From: a virus
Virus record (IMG/VR): IMGVR_UViG_3300043466_001019
Location: 1 to 31,403 of that record
Direction: 5' to 3' (one strand)
DNA length: 31,403 nt
The notes beneath the pieces are model-generated. The model was not told the origin of the DNA and did no database searches. It saw nothing but the letters and a program-made list of their open reading frames with translations. A program made the translations under genes and the position numbers. Below, in pieces: positions 20,312 through 29,006 of the stretch. Position 1 is the stretch's first letter, and the number at the start of each line of letters is the position of its first letter.

Positions 20312-22207
20312 TTATCCTCCTATCGTTGCATTCTTAATAATATTCCTATCGAGAGCTTGAGCAGTGCTTACGTCTGACGCTACTACATAACTTCTTATTG
20401 GCGTTTGAGATTGACTTCCTATCGATTGAGCTAGTTGGTTTGTTGAGCTTGAGCCAACCGTGTTAAAACTCGGAGCAGTCATTGAGTTACCTCCGCTCGG
20501 TGCTGTTCCTCCCGATCCACCTCCGCCCGGAGTTTTAACGGCTAATATTTTTTGAACGTTTAACAATCCTCCGGCTATTGCAATACCAGCAGCGATTGTC
20601 GCTCTAATTGGTGCGTCAGGTGTTGGAATTGCTAACTGAGACTCGTAAGCCTTATTTGCTGCGCTATATGTTGAAATTGTTGCACTTGCTACAGCAGCAG
20701 CCTTTCCAGCAGTTGTCGACTCTCCTAACATTCCGGCAATACTTCCTAAGGCGCTCCCGTAAGAGTCTAAGGCATCCATTTTAGCCTTTGCCTCAGCTTG
20801 AGCGATTTTAACTTTTGCGTCAGCTGTTGCTTTCTCTTTGTCAAGTTGTTTTTGTTTTTGCTCTGCGTCCATATTTTCCATATCGGAAATATGTTGCATT
20901 TCAAGTTCAAATGTGCTTTTATTGGCTGCCTCTAAAATTGCTTTTTTCTCTTGAAATTCTCTCTCTAATTTTTGAGCTGGCGTCTCTTGACTTTTAGCCA
21001 AATCGTCCAAAATCTTTTGAGCGTCGTCTTGTCTTCTTTTTTCTGCGTCGGCTTGGCTTTTATTTAAATCCTCAATTCCTTTTTGAGTTTCCTCGTCAAA
21101 CTTCTTTTTGTCTTCGGCTTTTTTCTTAGCTGCCTCCTTTGCGTCTTCTCTCGCTTTGTTTGCTGCCTCTTTGTTTTTATCGGCAACCTCTTTATTGTGA
21201 TTAGTTTCGGCTTGTCGAATTTCAACTTGGTGTCTCAATTGAATATCCTTGCGCTCATCATAAGCCTTTTTTAAATTTTCGCTTTGCTTATTAACTTGCT
21301 TAACTGACTCGTTAACGACCTCCGTTTGTTTTTTAATTAAATCCTCGTCAGCTCCGGACGCTTTCAAAGACATTAAATAGTTTTTATTTTTTTCGTAGGT
21401 GTTCATCGCTACGGCTTTCGCTGACTTCTCGTAAGCGATTTTTTCGTCAATCAATTTCAACTCCAACGCTCTAATAGCTGACGCACTCGCTCCGGACGCT
21501 TTCGCCATTGCAAGCTCGTGACTTTGCTTTCTTTGTAATTCAGCCGAGTTTTTGTCTAGTGTTTGAGATTGACTTTTTATAGCTTTCTCGTTTTCTTTTA
21601 CGGCTGCCGTATTTTGAGCCGTAGCTGCCGACGCTCCCTTAAAATAATTTACTAACGCAACTCCAGCAGCAATCAAAGCAGCAATCACTACAACAAGCGC
21701 TCCGATTGGATTGGCTGCGAGAGCAGCGTTCCACAAATATTGACCGGCTGTGACTATTTTTTGAACTATAGTATAGGATTTTGCAACGGCGCTCAATTGC
21801 TTAAATGAGTCAACGCTTTCTCCGATAGTTTGCAACCCTTGAGACAAAGCCATTGCAGCTTGAACTTTTAAAAGTGTTTGCTCAACCTCTTTTGATTGCT
21901 CTCCGAATAATGATTGCGCTCCTTGTAACGCTGCAAAACCTCCGGCAACTCCAGCCAAAGACGAACTCAACGCCTTAAATTTAGCGTCCGGATTAAAGGC
22001 ATCCGTTAAGGCTCTTGCGTCTGCAATTTGATCCTTTAATTGACCGGCTCTTTTAGCAGCCTCAATTGCCTCCTTTGAGGTAACTCCAAATTTTTCGGAT
22101 AATGCAGCAACGTCAGCCTGAGCCTCCCTTAATTGTGAGCGTAAACTTCCAACCCTTTCGTCTGCGTTGCTTTCAATTTTTATATCAATTACTTTCTCAA
22201 TCGCCAT
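20312..22207 (-). CDS. Tail tape measure protein
   Basis: The 631-aa protein has an N-terminal helical part (VGSLRSQLREAQADVAALSE), a hydrophobic membrane-like region near residues 155-190 (NPIGALVVVIAALIAAGVAL), a long Lys/Glu/Ala-rich coiled coil from about 195 to 480 (NKEAANKAREDAKEAAKKKA), a second small hydrophobic Ala-rich section and a Gly-rich GGGGSGG stretch before the C-terminus. This is the composition of a tape measure protein, which sets tail length and enters the membrane during DNA ejection. It is short for the family, implying a short to medium tail. It follows the tail-tip genes, not the chaperones directly, an unusual order. Confidence 0.82.
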   Translation of the reverse strand: MAIEKVIDIKIESNADERVGSLRSQLREAQADVAALSEKFGVTSKEAIEAAKRAGQLKDQIADARALTDAFNPDAKFKALSSSLAGVAGGFAALQGAQSLFGEQSKEVEQTLLKVQAAMALSQGLQTIGESVDSFKQLSAVAKSYTIVQKIVTAGQYLWNAALAANPIGALVVVIAALIAAGVALVNYFKGASAATAQNTAAVKENEKAIKSQSQTLDKNSAELQRKQSHELAMAKASGASASAIRALELKLIDEKIAYEKSAKAVAMNTYEKNKNYLMSLKASGADEDLIKKQTEVVNESVKQVNKQSENLKKAYDERKDIQLRHQVEIRQAETNHNKEVADKNKEAANKAREDAKEAAKKKAEDKKKFDEETQKGIEDLNKSQADAEKRRQDDAQKILDDLAKSQETPAQKLEREFQEKKAILEAANKSTFELEMQHISDMENMDAEQKQKQLDKEKATADAKVKIAQAEAKAKMDALDSYGSALGSIAGMLGESTTAGKAAAVASATISTYSAANKAYESQLAIPTPDAPIRATIAAGIAIAGGLLNVQKILAVKTPGGGGSGGTAPSGGNSMTAPSFNTVGSSSTNQLAQSIGSQSQTPIRSYVVASDVSTAQALDRNIIKNATIGG

Positions 22208-22335
22208 TTTAATAAGTCTTTAAATTGTTGTAAATAGTTTTTTTTAAGTTCAAATTTTCCCTTAGCGGTTGCGATAATTTCATTTTTTTCGTATTGCTCA
22301 GCGTGTTTGAGCATTTGCAAAATATTTGTTATCAT
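22189..22335 (-). CDS. Small helical ORF coupled to the tape measure gene (48 aa)
   Basis: The ATG at 22335-22333 overlaps the TGA of the 680-aa gene (ATGA), and the TAA at 22191-22189 lies 19 nt inside the tape measure gene. The product begins MITNILQMLKHAEQYEKNEI and is helical and Lys-rich. The exact 4-nt coupling suggests a real gene. The function is unknown; it may be a small tail assembly helper. Confidence 0.6.
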   Translation of the reverse strand: MITNILQMLKHAEQYEKNEIIATAKGKFELKKNYLQQFKDLLKWRLRK

Positions 22336-24374
22336 AATTCATTTAAAAGCTCGATGTCGCTCTCTCCGTTTGTTAAGTTAGTAGTTATTTTATTAATTCT
22401 AAAAATACGATCCACAATTTTAAACCTATCATTTAGCTTTAAATTCATAAAAATACTTATTGGCAAAATTGCTTTGATTTTTGTAAGTCTATTTTTAGCA
22501 TTAAAAACTTGCATAATATAATCCTGATAATATTTAAAAAATAATGTATCAATAAAATCGTTAGTTGCAGTCCATTCGTTTAATTCAGCTTTAAAATTTA
22601 TATTTGAAGTCCCGGTTGTTGGATCTAAATAAACCGAGTTTGACGGCAAAATATATTTTGTAATTTCCTGATGAGTTGAGGTTGTTTTTTTAAACGAAAA
22701 CGCTACATTGTCATTATAAATAGGATAAAATAAAAGCGGTTTGTTAAGTGACGCCTCATAATTACCAGTAGCAGCGTTAAAATTGTCGTTTGCTGAATAA
22801 CCCCACTGAATATCCGTAACACTATTATCGAAAATATCGTACAATCTCTCAAATTTCATATGAGAAAACGGAAGAGTTACTTTATAAACGCCTCCCTCAA
22901 TTTCCGGTAACTCATTGTAAATCTCTTTCGCCCAGTCGTAATTAAATTGCTGGCTATGTTTTAACGCTAAAAGTGTCTTTGTGTCTTCATATCCGAACTC
23001 AACTTGCTTAAATGGTAGAGCTACGTTGACGCTTTTACTATCTACTTTAATATATTTAGTAATATTGTGAACGTTTCCAGTACTATAAAAGTCGTTTAAT
23101 GTTTTTACTACTATTATATTATTCTCAACGTAAGCCGTCAAATTAAACATTTTAAAAAGTCCGGTTAAAAAATCCAATACTTTCATCTCAGGAATTTGCT
23201 GAGCAATATCGAAAATAAAATCATTTATAGTATTGAAAGCCGGTACAGTATAAACGTCAAAAACTACACTACTCGGATTATCCGGATAATCAAAACGAGG
23301 CAAATTTAAATCTATTAAGTCTATTGTAATAATGACTTGAGATTGAATAAAAAATGTATAACTTGCAACATCAATAATTCCCAAATCTAAATAAGCGTTT
23401 CCGTTTAAAGTATTACTTTGAAAAAATAAAACTCCGTTTCTAAATACGCTAATTTTGTAATCGTCAGTTGAGGTTGTGGTAGTTTGAATGTAAGAGTTCC
23501 CAGCTAAATAGTCTTGAGTTACGTGCAAAATTGTCGAGTTTTCGAAATAGCTATCGACACCAGTTCCCGTCCAGGTATCGATTAACTCCGGAGGTAAAAT
23601 ATTTGAGTCAACTCCTTGAACGTTTCCTTTACTTCGGTGCAACCACATAAATAATTGATAATAGTCAACGTTTGAATTATTAAAAAAATCATTACTAAAA
23701 GTCAATCCGTATTGACTCTCAATTGCTCTAATTATTTTATCAATTCGAATAGCATATTTTAACTCGCTCCACAAAAGCCCGTGATTGTGTCCTCCTCCGC
23801 TATGGTAGTGTAAATTTCTATCGTCATTTGAATGTCCGGAGCTACTATCAAAATAATATCTATTTGTGTGCGTAATAAAAGGCACTAAAACGTCGGCAGT
23901 TGTCGGATCTTCTCGAAAGTAAGTCAATATCTCATCTGCATTATAGATTTTATTATAAGCCGACAAAGGCAAAGCGTTCAATTTATCCTCTCCGATTAAG
24001 TCGTTGAGTTTTATTGTGTCTCCGTAGTAAGTAATTCTATAAGCGTAAGGCTGGTTATTTTGTAAGTCAACGCCCTCAAGTTTGATTTTACCACTATTAA
24101 ATCGGTTTGAGTCAATTTCAATATAGCCGTCAATTCTTACTCTCGCATCAAATCCTCCGTCAATATCGTAATTGTAATAATGTTTAAATAAACGATTATT
24201 TTCTGAGGTTGCTGGAATTGAGAACGACTTAGAAAAATCGGTAAATACTTTGGAAATATCTTGAACGTCTTGAATGACTTGAGTGATTGATATTGTCTCG
24301 TCGTTAAATAAGTCAATCCTTTGATAAGCTCCGGTTGTAATGTCTTTTAAAAATAAAGCTAAAGTTAAATCCAT
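22332..24374 (-). CDS. Tail tip / baseplate-associated protein (680 aa)
   Basis: A large, largely beta-structured protein beginning MDLTLALFLKDITTGAYQRI with FTDFSKSFSIPATSENNRLF soon after, and a His-rich segment near residue 190 (HYHSGGGHNHG). Later parts include FIFDIAQQIPEMKVLDFLTGLFKMFNL and IEVKTLNDFYSTG-like text. FSIPAT...N in an N-terminal beta domain and the LDFLTGLFKMFNL helix recur in Bacteroidetes phage tail proteins next to a partner of about 370 aa, from memory. The His-rich loop could bind metal. It is probably part of the tail tip. The partner gene is directly upstream. Confidence 0.7.
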   Translation of the reverse strand: MDLTLALFLKDITTGAYQRIDLFNDETISITQVIQDVQDISKVFTDFSKSFSIPATSENNRLFKHYYNYDIDGGFDARVRIDGYIEIDSNRFNSGKIKLEGVDLQNNQPYAYRITYYGDTIKLNDLIGEDKLNALPLSAYNKIYNADEILTYFREDPTTADVLVPFITHTNRYYFDSSSGHSNDDRNLHYHSGGGHNHGLLWSELKYAIRIDKIIRAIESQYGLTFSNDFFNNSNVDYYQLFMWLHRSKGNVQGVDSNILPPELIDTWTGTGVDSYFENSTILHVTQDYLAGNSYIQTTTTSTDDYKISVFRNGVLFFQSNTLNGNAYLDLGIIDVASYTFFIQSQVIITIDLIDLNLPRFDYPDNPSSVVFDVYTVPAFNTINDFIFDIAQQIPEMKVLDFLTGLFKMFNLTAYVENNIIVVKTLNDFYSTGNVHNITKYIKVDSKSVNVALPFKQVEFGYEDTKTLLALKHSQQFNYDWAKEIYNELPEIEGGVYKVTLPFSHMKFERLYDIFDNSVTDIQWGYSANDNFNAATGNYEASLNKPLLFYPIYNDNVAFSFKKTTSTHQEITKYILPSNSVYLDPTTGTSNINFKAELNEWTATNDFIDTLFFKYYQDYIMQVFNAKNRLTKIKAILPISIFMNLKLNDRFKIVDRIFRINKITTNLTNGESDIELLNEL

Positions 24375-25490
24375 TTAAATAGCGTCGTTAATTAAATTAT
24401 AACTATATTCAAAATCAATCTCGTAGTTAATCAATCTATTTTTTAATTTAGTTTTTAGCTCAGTGCCTTGAGTTTTTACAATTACTGGTTTGCGATCCAA
24501 CAAAACGGTTTCGCTTAAAAGTAAATCAGTAATTAATTCGTTATAACTTTCGTCAATCCAACCGGAATTAACTTTTATCGTTTGAGTTCCTACAAAATTA
24601 AAGGACTTATTTTGACCTCTTAACGCTGTATAATTTACGTTATCTGGACTCAATTTATAATCACTATTTTTGACGCTTAAATTATTGGTTTGAGCTTTGT
24701 AAAAAGTCAAAGTCTGCCAACCTCCGTAACGATTAATAAAATCAATTAATACCGGCGTATATTTTGGTTCACAAATTGGATAAGTATAAAAAGGATCGAA
24801 ACTAATAGGAGGAGTTACATCATCGCCGGGAGTGAATGTAATTGTTACACTTGATCCATTTACATAATTACTATCGCTTTTAACTAACGAAATCGGAATG
24901 CGATATAAATAAACTCCGATTAAATTATCAAAATTTATTGCAGTTGAATAAGTCACTCCGTCAATACGATTATAAGTAATATTTAAATTGTCTAGTAAAT
25001 TTTTATATTCAACTAAAATATTTAAATATTGAATTGTATTTGTCGGATAGGTATTTTGTATTTGATAATTGTTTTTTATATTTGGATTAAATAACAAATC
25101 TACTCTACTATTAACAGCATTTTGCAATCCGTCCATATATTGAGTGAAACCATTTACCCCTACATAATTAGTCGTATCAATCAAAACATAAGTACCGGCA
25201 TTATTCCAATATCTTTTTACTTTAAACAAAGCAAAATTTTCGTTATAATCTCCAAGTGGAACGTCAGTATATAAAGGCGCAATATTATCGATAAATTCCT
25301 TAACGAAATTTGATATATTATAATAATTTGATACGTTTGTTGGATCAGGCGACGGCTTGCTCAAAGTGTATCTCGGAGAAATTGGAGGGACTTCGCCTTG
25401 TCTCCAAATAAATAACTCTATTTTAGAGCCAATTTGTCCAGCCTCAGTGACTTCAATTACAAAAGGACTTCTTACTTTAACTACTTTCAT
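24375..25490 (-). CDS. Tail protein, probable distal-tail component (371 aa)
   Basis: The protein begins MKVVKVRSPFVIEVTEAGQI and continues SKIELFIWRQGEVPPISPRY and NISNFVKEFIDNIAP. The middle and C-terminus read as beta-rich structure (LIDFINRYGGWQTLTFYKAQ, TLKV-like ends). A start of the form V.SPF.I.v...G.....e...W.g....P....Y.L.K recurs in Bacteroidetes phage tail proteins. It has no membrane segment and precedes the 680-aa tail-tip protein with one base between them, so both are likely assembled together. The specific role is inferred from position. Confidence 0.68.
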   Translation of the reverse strand: MKVVKVRSPFVIEVTEAGQIGSKIELFIWRQGEVPPISPRYTLSKPSPDPTNVSNYYNISNFVKEFIDNIAPLYTDVPLGDYNENFALFKVKRYWNNAGTYVLIDTTNYVGVNGFTQYMDGLQNAVNSRVDLLFNPNIKNNYQIQNTYPTNTIQYLNILVEYKNLLDNLNITYNRIDGVTYSTAINFDNLIGVYLYRIPISLVKSDSNYVNGSSVTITFTPGDDVTPPISFDPFYTYPICEPKYTPVLIDFINRYGGWQTLTFYKAQTNNLSVKNSDYKLSPDNVNYTALRGQNKSFNFVGTQTIKVNSGWIDESYNELITDLLLSETVLLDRKPVIVKTQGTELKTKLKNRLINYEIDFEYSYNLINDAI

Positions 25491-26015
25491 TTATTTAATA
25501 TCTTTTAATGTAAATTCTAAAAACGACTCCAAATCTAAGCCGTACTTCTCAGCTATTTTATTGTCAAAATCTTTGTACTCATTGTCAAACGCATTCCTAA
25601 AAAATCTCGTCTCGTATGTTCCCGTCCTATTTATCGAGTTCGTTATCGAGGTAACCATTAATTTACGATTTGTAAATTGACCTCCAGCGCCTCGCACTCC
25701 CTGAATGCCTTTGCGAATAACCCACTTATCAATTGCACTCCTTGAGGCGTTTGCTTTATATGGAGAATTTGGAGCTTTTGCACTTGACTCACTTCCTTTC
25801 GTTCCATAATCTAATTGCGCCCAATAGTCCTCAGCGTAAAAATCAAACTCAATTGAGTTTTTATTCTCTTTGGCTTTGTAATCTAACGACTTCGACAATT
25901 GACCGGACGCATTGTGCGTTCCGTAACGTCCTCCGACTTTTAGATTTTGCCTCGCTCTCTCGACAACCGATTGACCGAACTCGTTTAGCGCTTGCTGTAC
26001 ATTTTTAATCTCCAT
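25491..26015 (-). CDS. HK97 gp10-like tail completion protein
   Basis: I choose the ATG at 26015 (MEIKNVQQALNEFGQSVVER), since the possible start at 26030 adds only MEFVV and overlaps more of the upstream gene. The 174-aa product has the gp10 layout: N-terminal helix, RTGT-like turn replaced here by ASGQLSKSLDYK, EFDFYAEDYWAQLDYGTKGS, then a C-terminal helix. Such proteins join the tail to the head or complete tail assembly in siphophages. It lies in the tail module after the candidate tail terminator (11-nt overlap). Confidence 0.72.
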   Translation of the reverse strand: MEIKNVQQALNEFGQSVVERARQNLKVGGRYGTHNASGQLSKSLDYKAKENKNSIEFDFYAEDYWAQLDYGTKGSESSAKAPNSPYKANASRSAIDKWVIRKGIQGVRGAGGQFTNRKLMVTSITNSINRTGTYETRFFRNAFDNEYKDFDNKIAEKYGLDLESFLEFTLKDIK

Positions 26016-26469
26016 TACAACAAACTCCAAAATCGTTATTCGGTACGCTTATTTCAATATCACACTTCCAGCCGTCAAGTGCATTCGTAAACGCTAAAAG
26101 TATTGGTTGCAAACTCGGATCGTTTTGTAATTCAATATCAAACTCATTACGTTGCAATCGCATTTTCGTAATCATATAATTGAGGATTGCGTGGCAAGTG
26201 TTGAGGTTGTCAAGCTCGTTGTCGTTCCCTAAGAATTTATCTTTTACATTTATCTTTGACATATTACGAATATCGACAACAGCCACCTCGAAAGTAAAAT
26301 TAACAACTCCGTTATTAATTGAAGAGCTGAGTATATTAATATGAGCAAGCGGAAATATATTTTTTTTAACATTGTCGATTATGTCTGTGCCGTGAGTAAT
26401 TGTATTTAAAAGAGGTGCGCTCTCCAACGTACTTTTAATGTAATCTATTGCCTGATAAAATGCTCTCAT
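26005..26469 (-). CDS. Candidate tail terminator / tail-completion protein (154 aa)
   Basis: The protein begins MRAFYQAIDYIKSTLESAPL and contains NTITHGTDIIDNVKKNIFPL, AHINILSSSINNGVVNFTFE and VAVVDIRNMSKIN. The N-terminal helix followed by a T.G...D....FPL.hi strand pattern and a V.F.v.v...D segment is typical of tail terminator/minor tail proteins of this phage group. It would cap the tail tube. The start overlaps the stop of the -1 frame of the chaperone by 4 nt, linking its translation to the frameshift product. The identity is probable, not certain. Confidence 0.6.
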   Translation of the reverse strand: MRAFYQAIDYIKSTLESAPLLNTITHGTDIIDNVKKNIFPLAHINILSSSINNGVVNFTFEVAVVDIRNMSKINVKDKFLGNDNELDNLNTCHAILNYMITKMRLQRNEFDIELQNDPSLQPILLAFTNALDGWKCDIEISVPNNDFGVCCNGD

Positions 26470-27211
26470 TTTTTAAAGTGATTTTTAATTTGTTTTGCCT
26501 CCTCTTTGCTCTCGTCTATTAAGTATGATAATAACGTGAGTGACTCGTGAAGAGGCTCGTTTCCAACTTCTCTAGGTTTAATTCCAAGCTCTCTTGAAAG
26601 TCTAACAAAAGATTGATACCAACCCCACCGCTCGTTAAAACCTCCTCGAGAAATTTCCCCTCCCTCATCGCCTTGCTCTCCAAATGCGATAGGATATTGC
26701 TCAATAATTCCTTGCTTAAATTCCAAAAAAAAAGTATCGCTCCAGTTACTACGTCCATTCTCACGTCGTTAAATAACTCGGCTTTGCTCTCGTCTCCGTC
26801 GTAATCCTCAATTTGATAAAACGGCATTGCTGACTTTGTAACTGGACGATATAATACTGACATCAATAGAGCCAAATTATCCTGGTCTCCGAGTAAGGTG
26901 TCAATCGTTGCGTGTTCTCCGATAGTCATTTTGTCTAAATTCGGAATAAATCCATAATTAACTCCGTTCATTTTAAACGTCCTAACGAGCTGAGGTTTTT
27001 GATCCAATACCTTAGCCAATTGCTCAACGATTTCAGCGAAGTCGTTTACCGGTATTTTCATAACGTCAGCCACACTCAAATTACAAAATATCGCAACCAT
27101 TTGAATGCAAACAAAAGTCTCATCGTCTTGGTTGTCTTTTACTACTTTTAAATATCTCAAATATTGAGACAATTTAATCTCCTTTAAATCCGTTGGAATT
27201 ACTACTCTCAT
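26466..27211 (-). CDS. Tail assembly chaperone, -1 frameshift product (about 248 aa)
   Basis: The frame from ATG at 27211 reads 162 codons to a run of nine Ts (minus strand; plus A-run 26725-26733) within CTT-TTT-TTT-TGG. A -1 slip on TTT-TTT continues as LEFKQGIIEQYPIAFG and on through ERWGWYQSFVRLSRELGI, with 86 further codons to the stop at 26468-26466. That stop overlaps the next gene by 4 nt (ATGA). The -1 part resembles the C-terminal domains of tail chaperones in related phages (WGWY..., then LTLLSYLID). This is the lambda G/GT arrangement: the long form loads the tape measure. A one-base sequencing indel at the homopolymer is the main alternative. Confidence 0.72.
26519..27211 (-). 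CDS. Tail assembly chaperone, unshifted short product (230 aa)
   Basis: The zero-frame protein begins MRVVIPTDLKEIKLSQYLRY and includes FVCIQMVAIFCNLSVADVMK, VRTFKMNGVNYGFIPNLDKM and LALLMSVLYRPVTKSAMPF; this 162-residue part is shared with the frameshift product. Beyond the T9 run it continues for 68 more residues in the zero frame (WNLSKELLSNILSHLESKA to SHSRYYHT). In lambda the short G form is made in excess. The long unshifted tail makes the overlap region open in two frames over 208 nt, which is unusual. It follows TerL with a bipartite late motif in the gap. Confidence 0.7.
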   Translation of the reverse strand: MRVVIPTDLKEIKLSQYLRYLKVVKDNQDDETFVCIQMVAIFCNLSVADVMKIPVNDFAEIVEQLAKVLDQKPQLVRTFKMNGVNYGFIPNLDKMTIGEHATIDTLLGDQDNLALLMSVLYRPVTKSAMPFYQIEDYDGDESKAELFNDVRMDVVTGAILFFWNLSKELLSNILSHLESKAMREGKFLEEVLTSGGVGINLLLDFQESLELNLEKLETSLFTSHSRYYHT

Positions 27212-27216
27212 ATATA

Positions 27217-27240
27217 TATAACTAAAAAAAGTGATTTTGT
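27217..27240 (-). promoter_or_regulatory. Late-module motif ACAAAA-N11-AGTTATA, copy 2
   Basis: Minus-strand ACAAAA (27240-27235), spacer TCACTTTTTTT, AGTTATA (27223-27217), then 5 nt (TATAT) to the ATG at 27211. It shares nine of eleven spacer bases with copy 1 at 30035-30058. It lies in the 38-nt gap after the large terminase gene. Confidence 0.7.
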
Positions 27241-27249
27241 TTATAAAAA

Positions 27250-28515
27250 TTATGTGATTATTATTTTGCGCGTTGGCTTAAGTTCAAAAAATATTCTCAT
27301 CATTAAAGCGTCAGAGTAATCCGGAGAGCGTCCAATTTTCTTTTTAATTTCGTCTTTGTTTATTAAAGCTATTTTTGAGGCGTCTGTCTCCCTTGCTAGT
27401 CTAACCATTTCCAACTCTTCCGTTAATTGCTGAGATTGTTTTTCGTTGCAATTTATATAAATTTCATTTCTATTTACTGTCTCAGCTAATTTATAATAAC
27501 ATTGAGTTTTAATATTTTGAAAATTCTCTTCTTTATTGTTGTATTTTATTGGCTTTGCGTTATTGGTAAATCCTAAGCATTTTAAATAATCTTTTACTCC
27601 TCCTCCAACGCCGTCCTCATCGACAATAATATTATTTCTATTTACATTATATTTTTCAGCTAATTTATTAATTGCATCAACGCTTTCGTCAACTCTTGAG
27701 ACTTGCATTTCAAAAACTTCAATAACTCTAAACCCGTCCCAACAAAAAATAACGGTCTTATCTCTACCAAGTCGAGCAATATCGGCGGTAATATATTTGA
27801 CTCCGCTTTCAATATGTGTATTTGAAAATAATTTAACTATGCTTTCATTTGTCATTAGTTGTCCCTCATCTTCCGATTGCTCAGCCTCATAAAGTTCTTT
27901 AAAAATTTTCTCAGGTAAATCTCGTTTTGCTTGTAGAATTTCCTCTTCTTCAATTATTCCCTCTGCTACCGCATCCCAACAAGTCACTTTGAAATACTCA
28001 TATTCTTTGTCTGTTTTGGCTTTTTCTTTTAATTTATGCACCCAGTTTGAAATTCCTCCAAAGTTACCAATTAATTTGCAAGGTGCATTTGTTGAGGTTA
28101 ATGTTGAACGTAAAGCAAACCACGCCTCCTCTCTTGCTCTTGGTGCCTCGTCAAATACACACGCATAAACATCCTCTCCATATAAATTATCCGGTTTTTC
28201 TGCTGACTTAAAATGTATTTCAGCTCCATTGGGACAATAAATAATAAGATTTGTCTCGTTGAATTTATATAATTTTGTAGCTGCTAAATATCTTCGAAGT
28301 CTATTAAATGCGATTTTAGATTGATTAAATACTGGAGCAACCCACCAATAATTATGACCTTGTTGGTTTTGATTTTCGTGAGCCTTACCAAATAGCCAAA
28401 TAATATGCGAAAACGTTTTACCTACTTTGGTTGATGCCTCAGTAATTGTAAAACGTGATTTCGAATTTAATATTTTCTTTTGGTAACTTGTTAAATTTGG
28501 AGGTATTATGTCCAT
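27250..28515 (-). CDS. terL: Terminase large subunit
   Basis: The 421-aa protein has a Walker A-type ATPase motif EASTKVGKT at 26-34, Walker B VYACVFDE with acidic residues D122 and E123, a C-motif region (KLIGNFGG), and the RNase H-like nuclease motifs: ITADIARLGRDKTV with D245, IIVDEDGVGGGV with D299, and SPDYSDAL with D399 and D402. It powers DNA translocation into the prohead and cuts concatemers. It overlaps the candidate small subunit gene by 10 nt. It appears complete at 421 residues, at the small end for the family. Confidence 0.95.
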   Translation of the reverse strand: MDIIPPNLTSYQKKILNSKSRFTITEASTKVGKTFSHIIWLFGKAHENQNQQGHNYWWVAPVFNQSKIAFNRLRRYLAATKLYKFNETNLIIYCPNGAEIHFKSAEKPDNLYGEDVYACVFDEAPRAREEAWFALRSTLTSTNAPCKLIGNFGGISNWVHKLKEKAKTDKEYEYFKVTCWDAVAEGIIEEEEILQAKRDLPEKIFKELYEAEQSEDEGQLMTNESIVKLFSNTHIESGVKYITADIARLGRDKTVIFCWDGFRVIEVFEMQVSRVDESVDAINKLAEKYNVNRNNIIVDEDGVGGGVKDYLKCLGFTNNAKPIKYNNKEENFQNIKTQCYYKLAETVNRNEIYINCNEKQSQQLTEELEMVRLARETDASKIALINKDEIKKKIGRSPDYSDALMMRIFFELKPTRKIIIT

Positions 28516-28775
28516 TTAGTCATGTCGATAACAGGAATTGTCACTCCCTCAACGTCAATAGTTTGATCCGGTTTTCCAACTGTGTACTCTAAAAATAATT
28601 TTGCAGCGGAAACGTCTTGATCTCCAATAGCTTTGATTTTTAACATCGTCAAAACTTGGATAATATCTTCGTTATTAAAAGACTCATTTATTATCTCTTT
28701 AAATTTATTTTTTCTTTTGTCGTCTGGACGAGTTGCCTTTGTGCTATGCCCTCCGTTGTTTTTTCTATTATCCAT
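28506..28775 (-). CDS. Candidate terminase small subunit (89 aa)
   Basis: The product begins MDNRKNNGGHSTKATRPDDK and has a helical core (FKEIINESFNNEDIIQVLTM) followed by AAKLFLEYTVGKPDQTIDVE. The K-L-F-L-E-Y-x-x-G-K-P segment is a recurring feature of small terminase proteins of Bacteroidetes phages, and the position directly before TerL with a 10-nt overlap supports this. It would recognise phage DNA and start packaging. It is short for the family and lacks an obvious HTH by eye. Confidence 0.65.
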   Translation of the reverse strand: MDNRKNNGGHSTKATRPDDKRKNKFKEIINESFNNEDIIQVLTMLKIKAIGDQDVSAAKLFLEYTVGKPDQTIDVEGVTIPVIDMTKWT

Positions 28776-28787
28776 AATTAATACAAA

Positions 28788-29006
28788 TTAACTATTAATT
28801 TTATAAGCTCCTAAAATTACTTCGTTATTAGTCAGAAACTCCGACGTAAACAATTTAAAGCCGTTGTGAGACTTCTTTTTTAATAACTTATATAAGTTAC
28901 TCGGCATCCAAATTTCGTTCGCTGATAGGTCTGCTGGTGCGTTTTCAATTATAGCGTCGAGGAATTGATAAAATTCGGCTTGCTGTTGTTTTTTAGTTGT
29001 TTTCAA
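28788..29006 (-). CDS. Small protein of unknown function (72 aa)
   Basis: The product begins MKTTKKQQQAEFYQFLDAII and continues ENAPADLSANEIWMPSNLYK, LLKKKSHNGFKLFTSEFLTN. It seems to be a soluble, Lys-rich helical protein. It overlaps the Cys-rich protein gene by 14 nt and precedes the small terminase by 12 nt, within the sigma-to-terminase operon. I do not recognise a family. A role in transcription or packaging would be a guess from context. Confidence 0.7.
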   Translation of the reverse strand: MKTTKKQQQAEFYQFLDAIIENAPADLSANEIWMPSNLYKLLKKKSHNGFKLFTSEFLTNNEVILGAYKINS

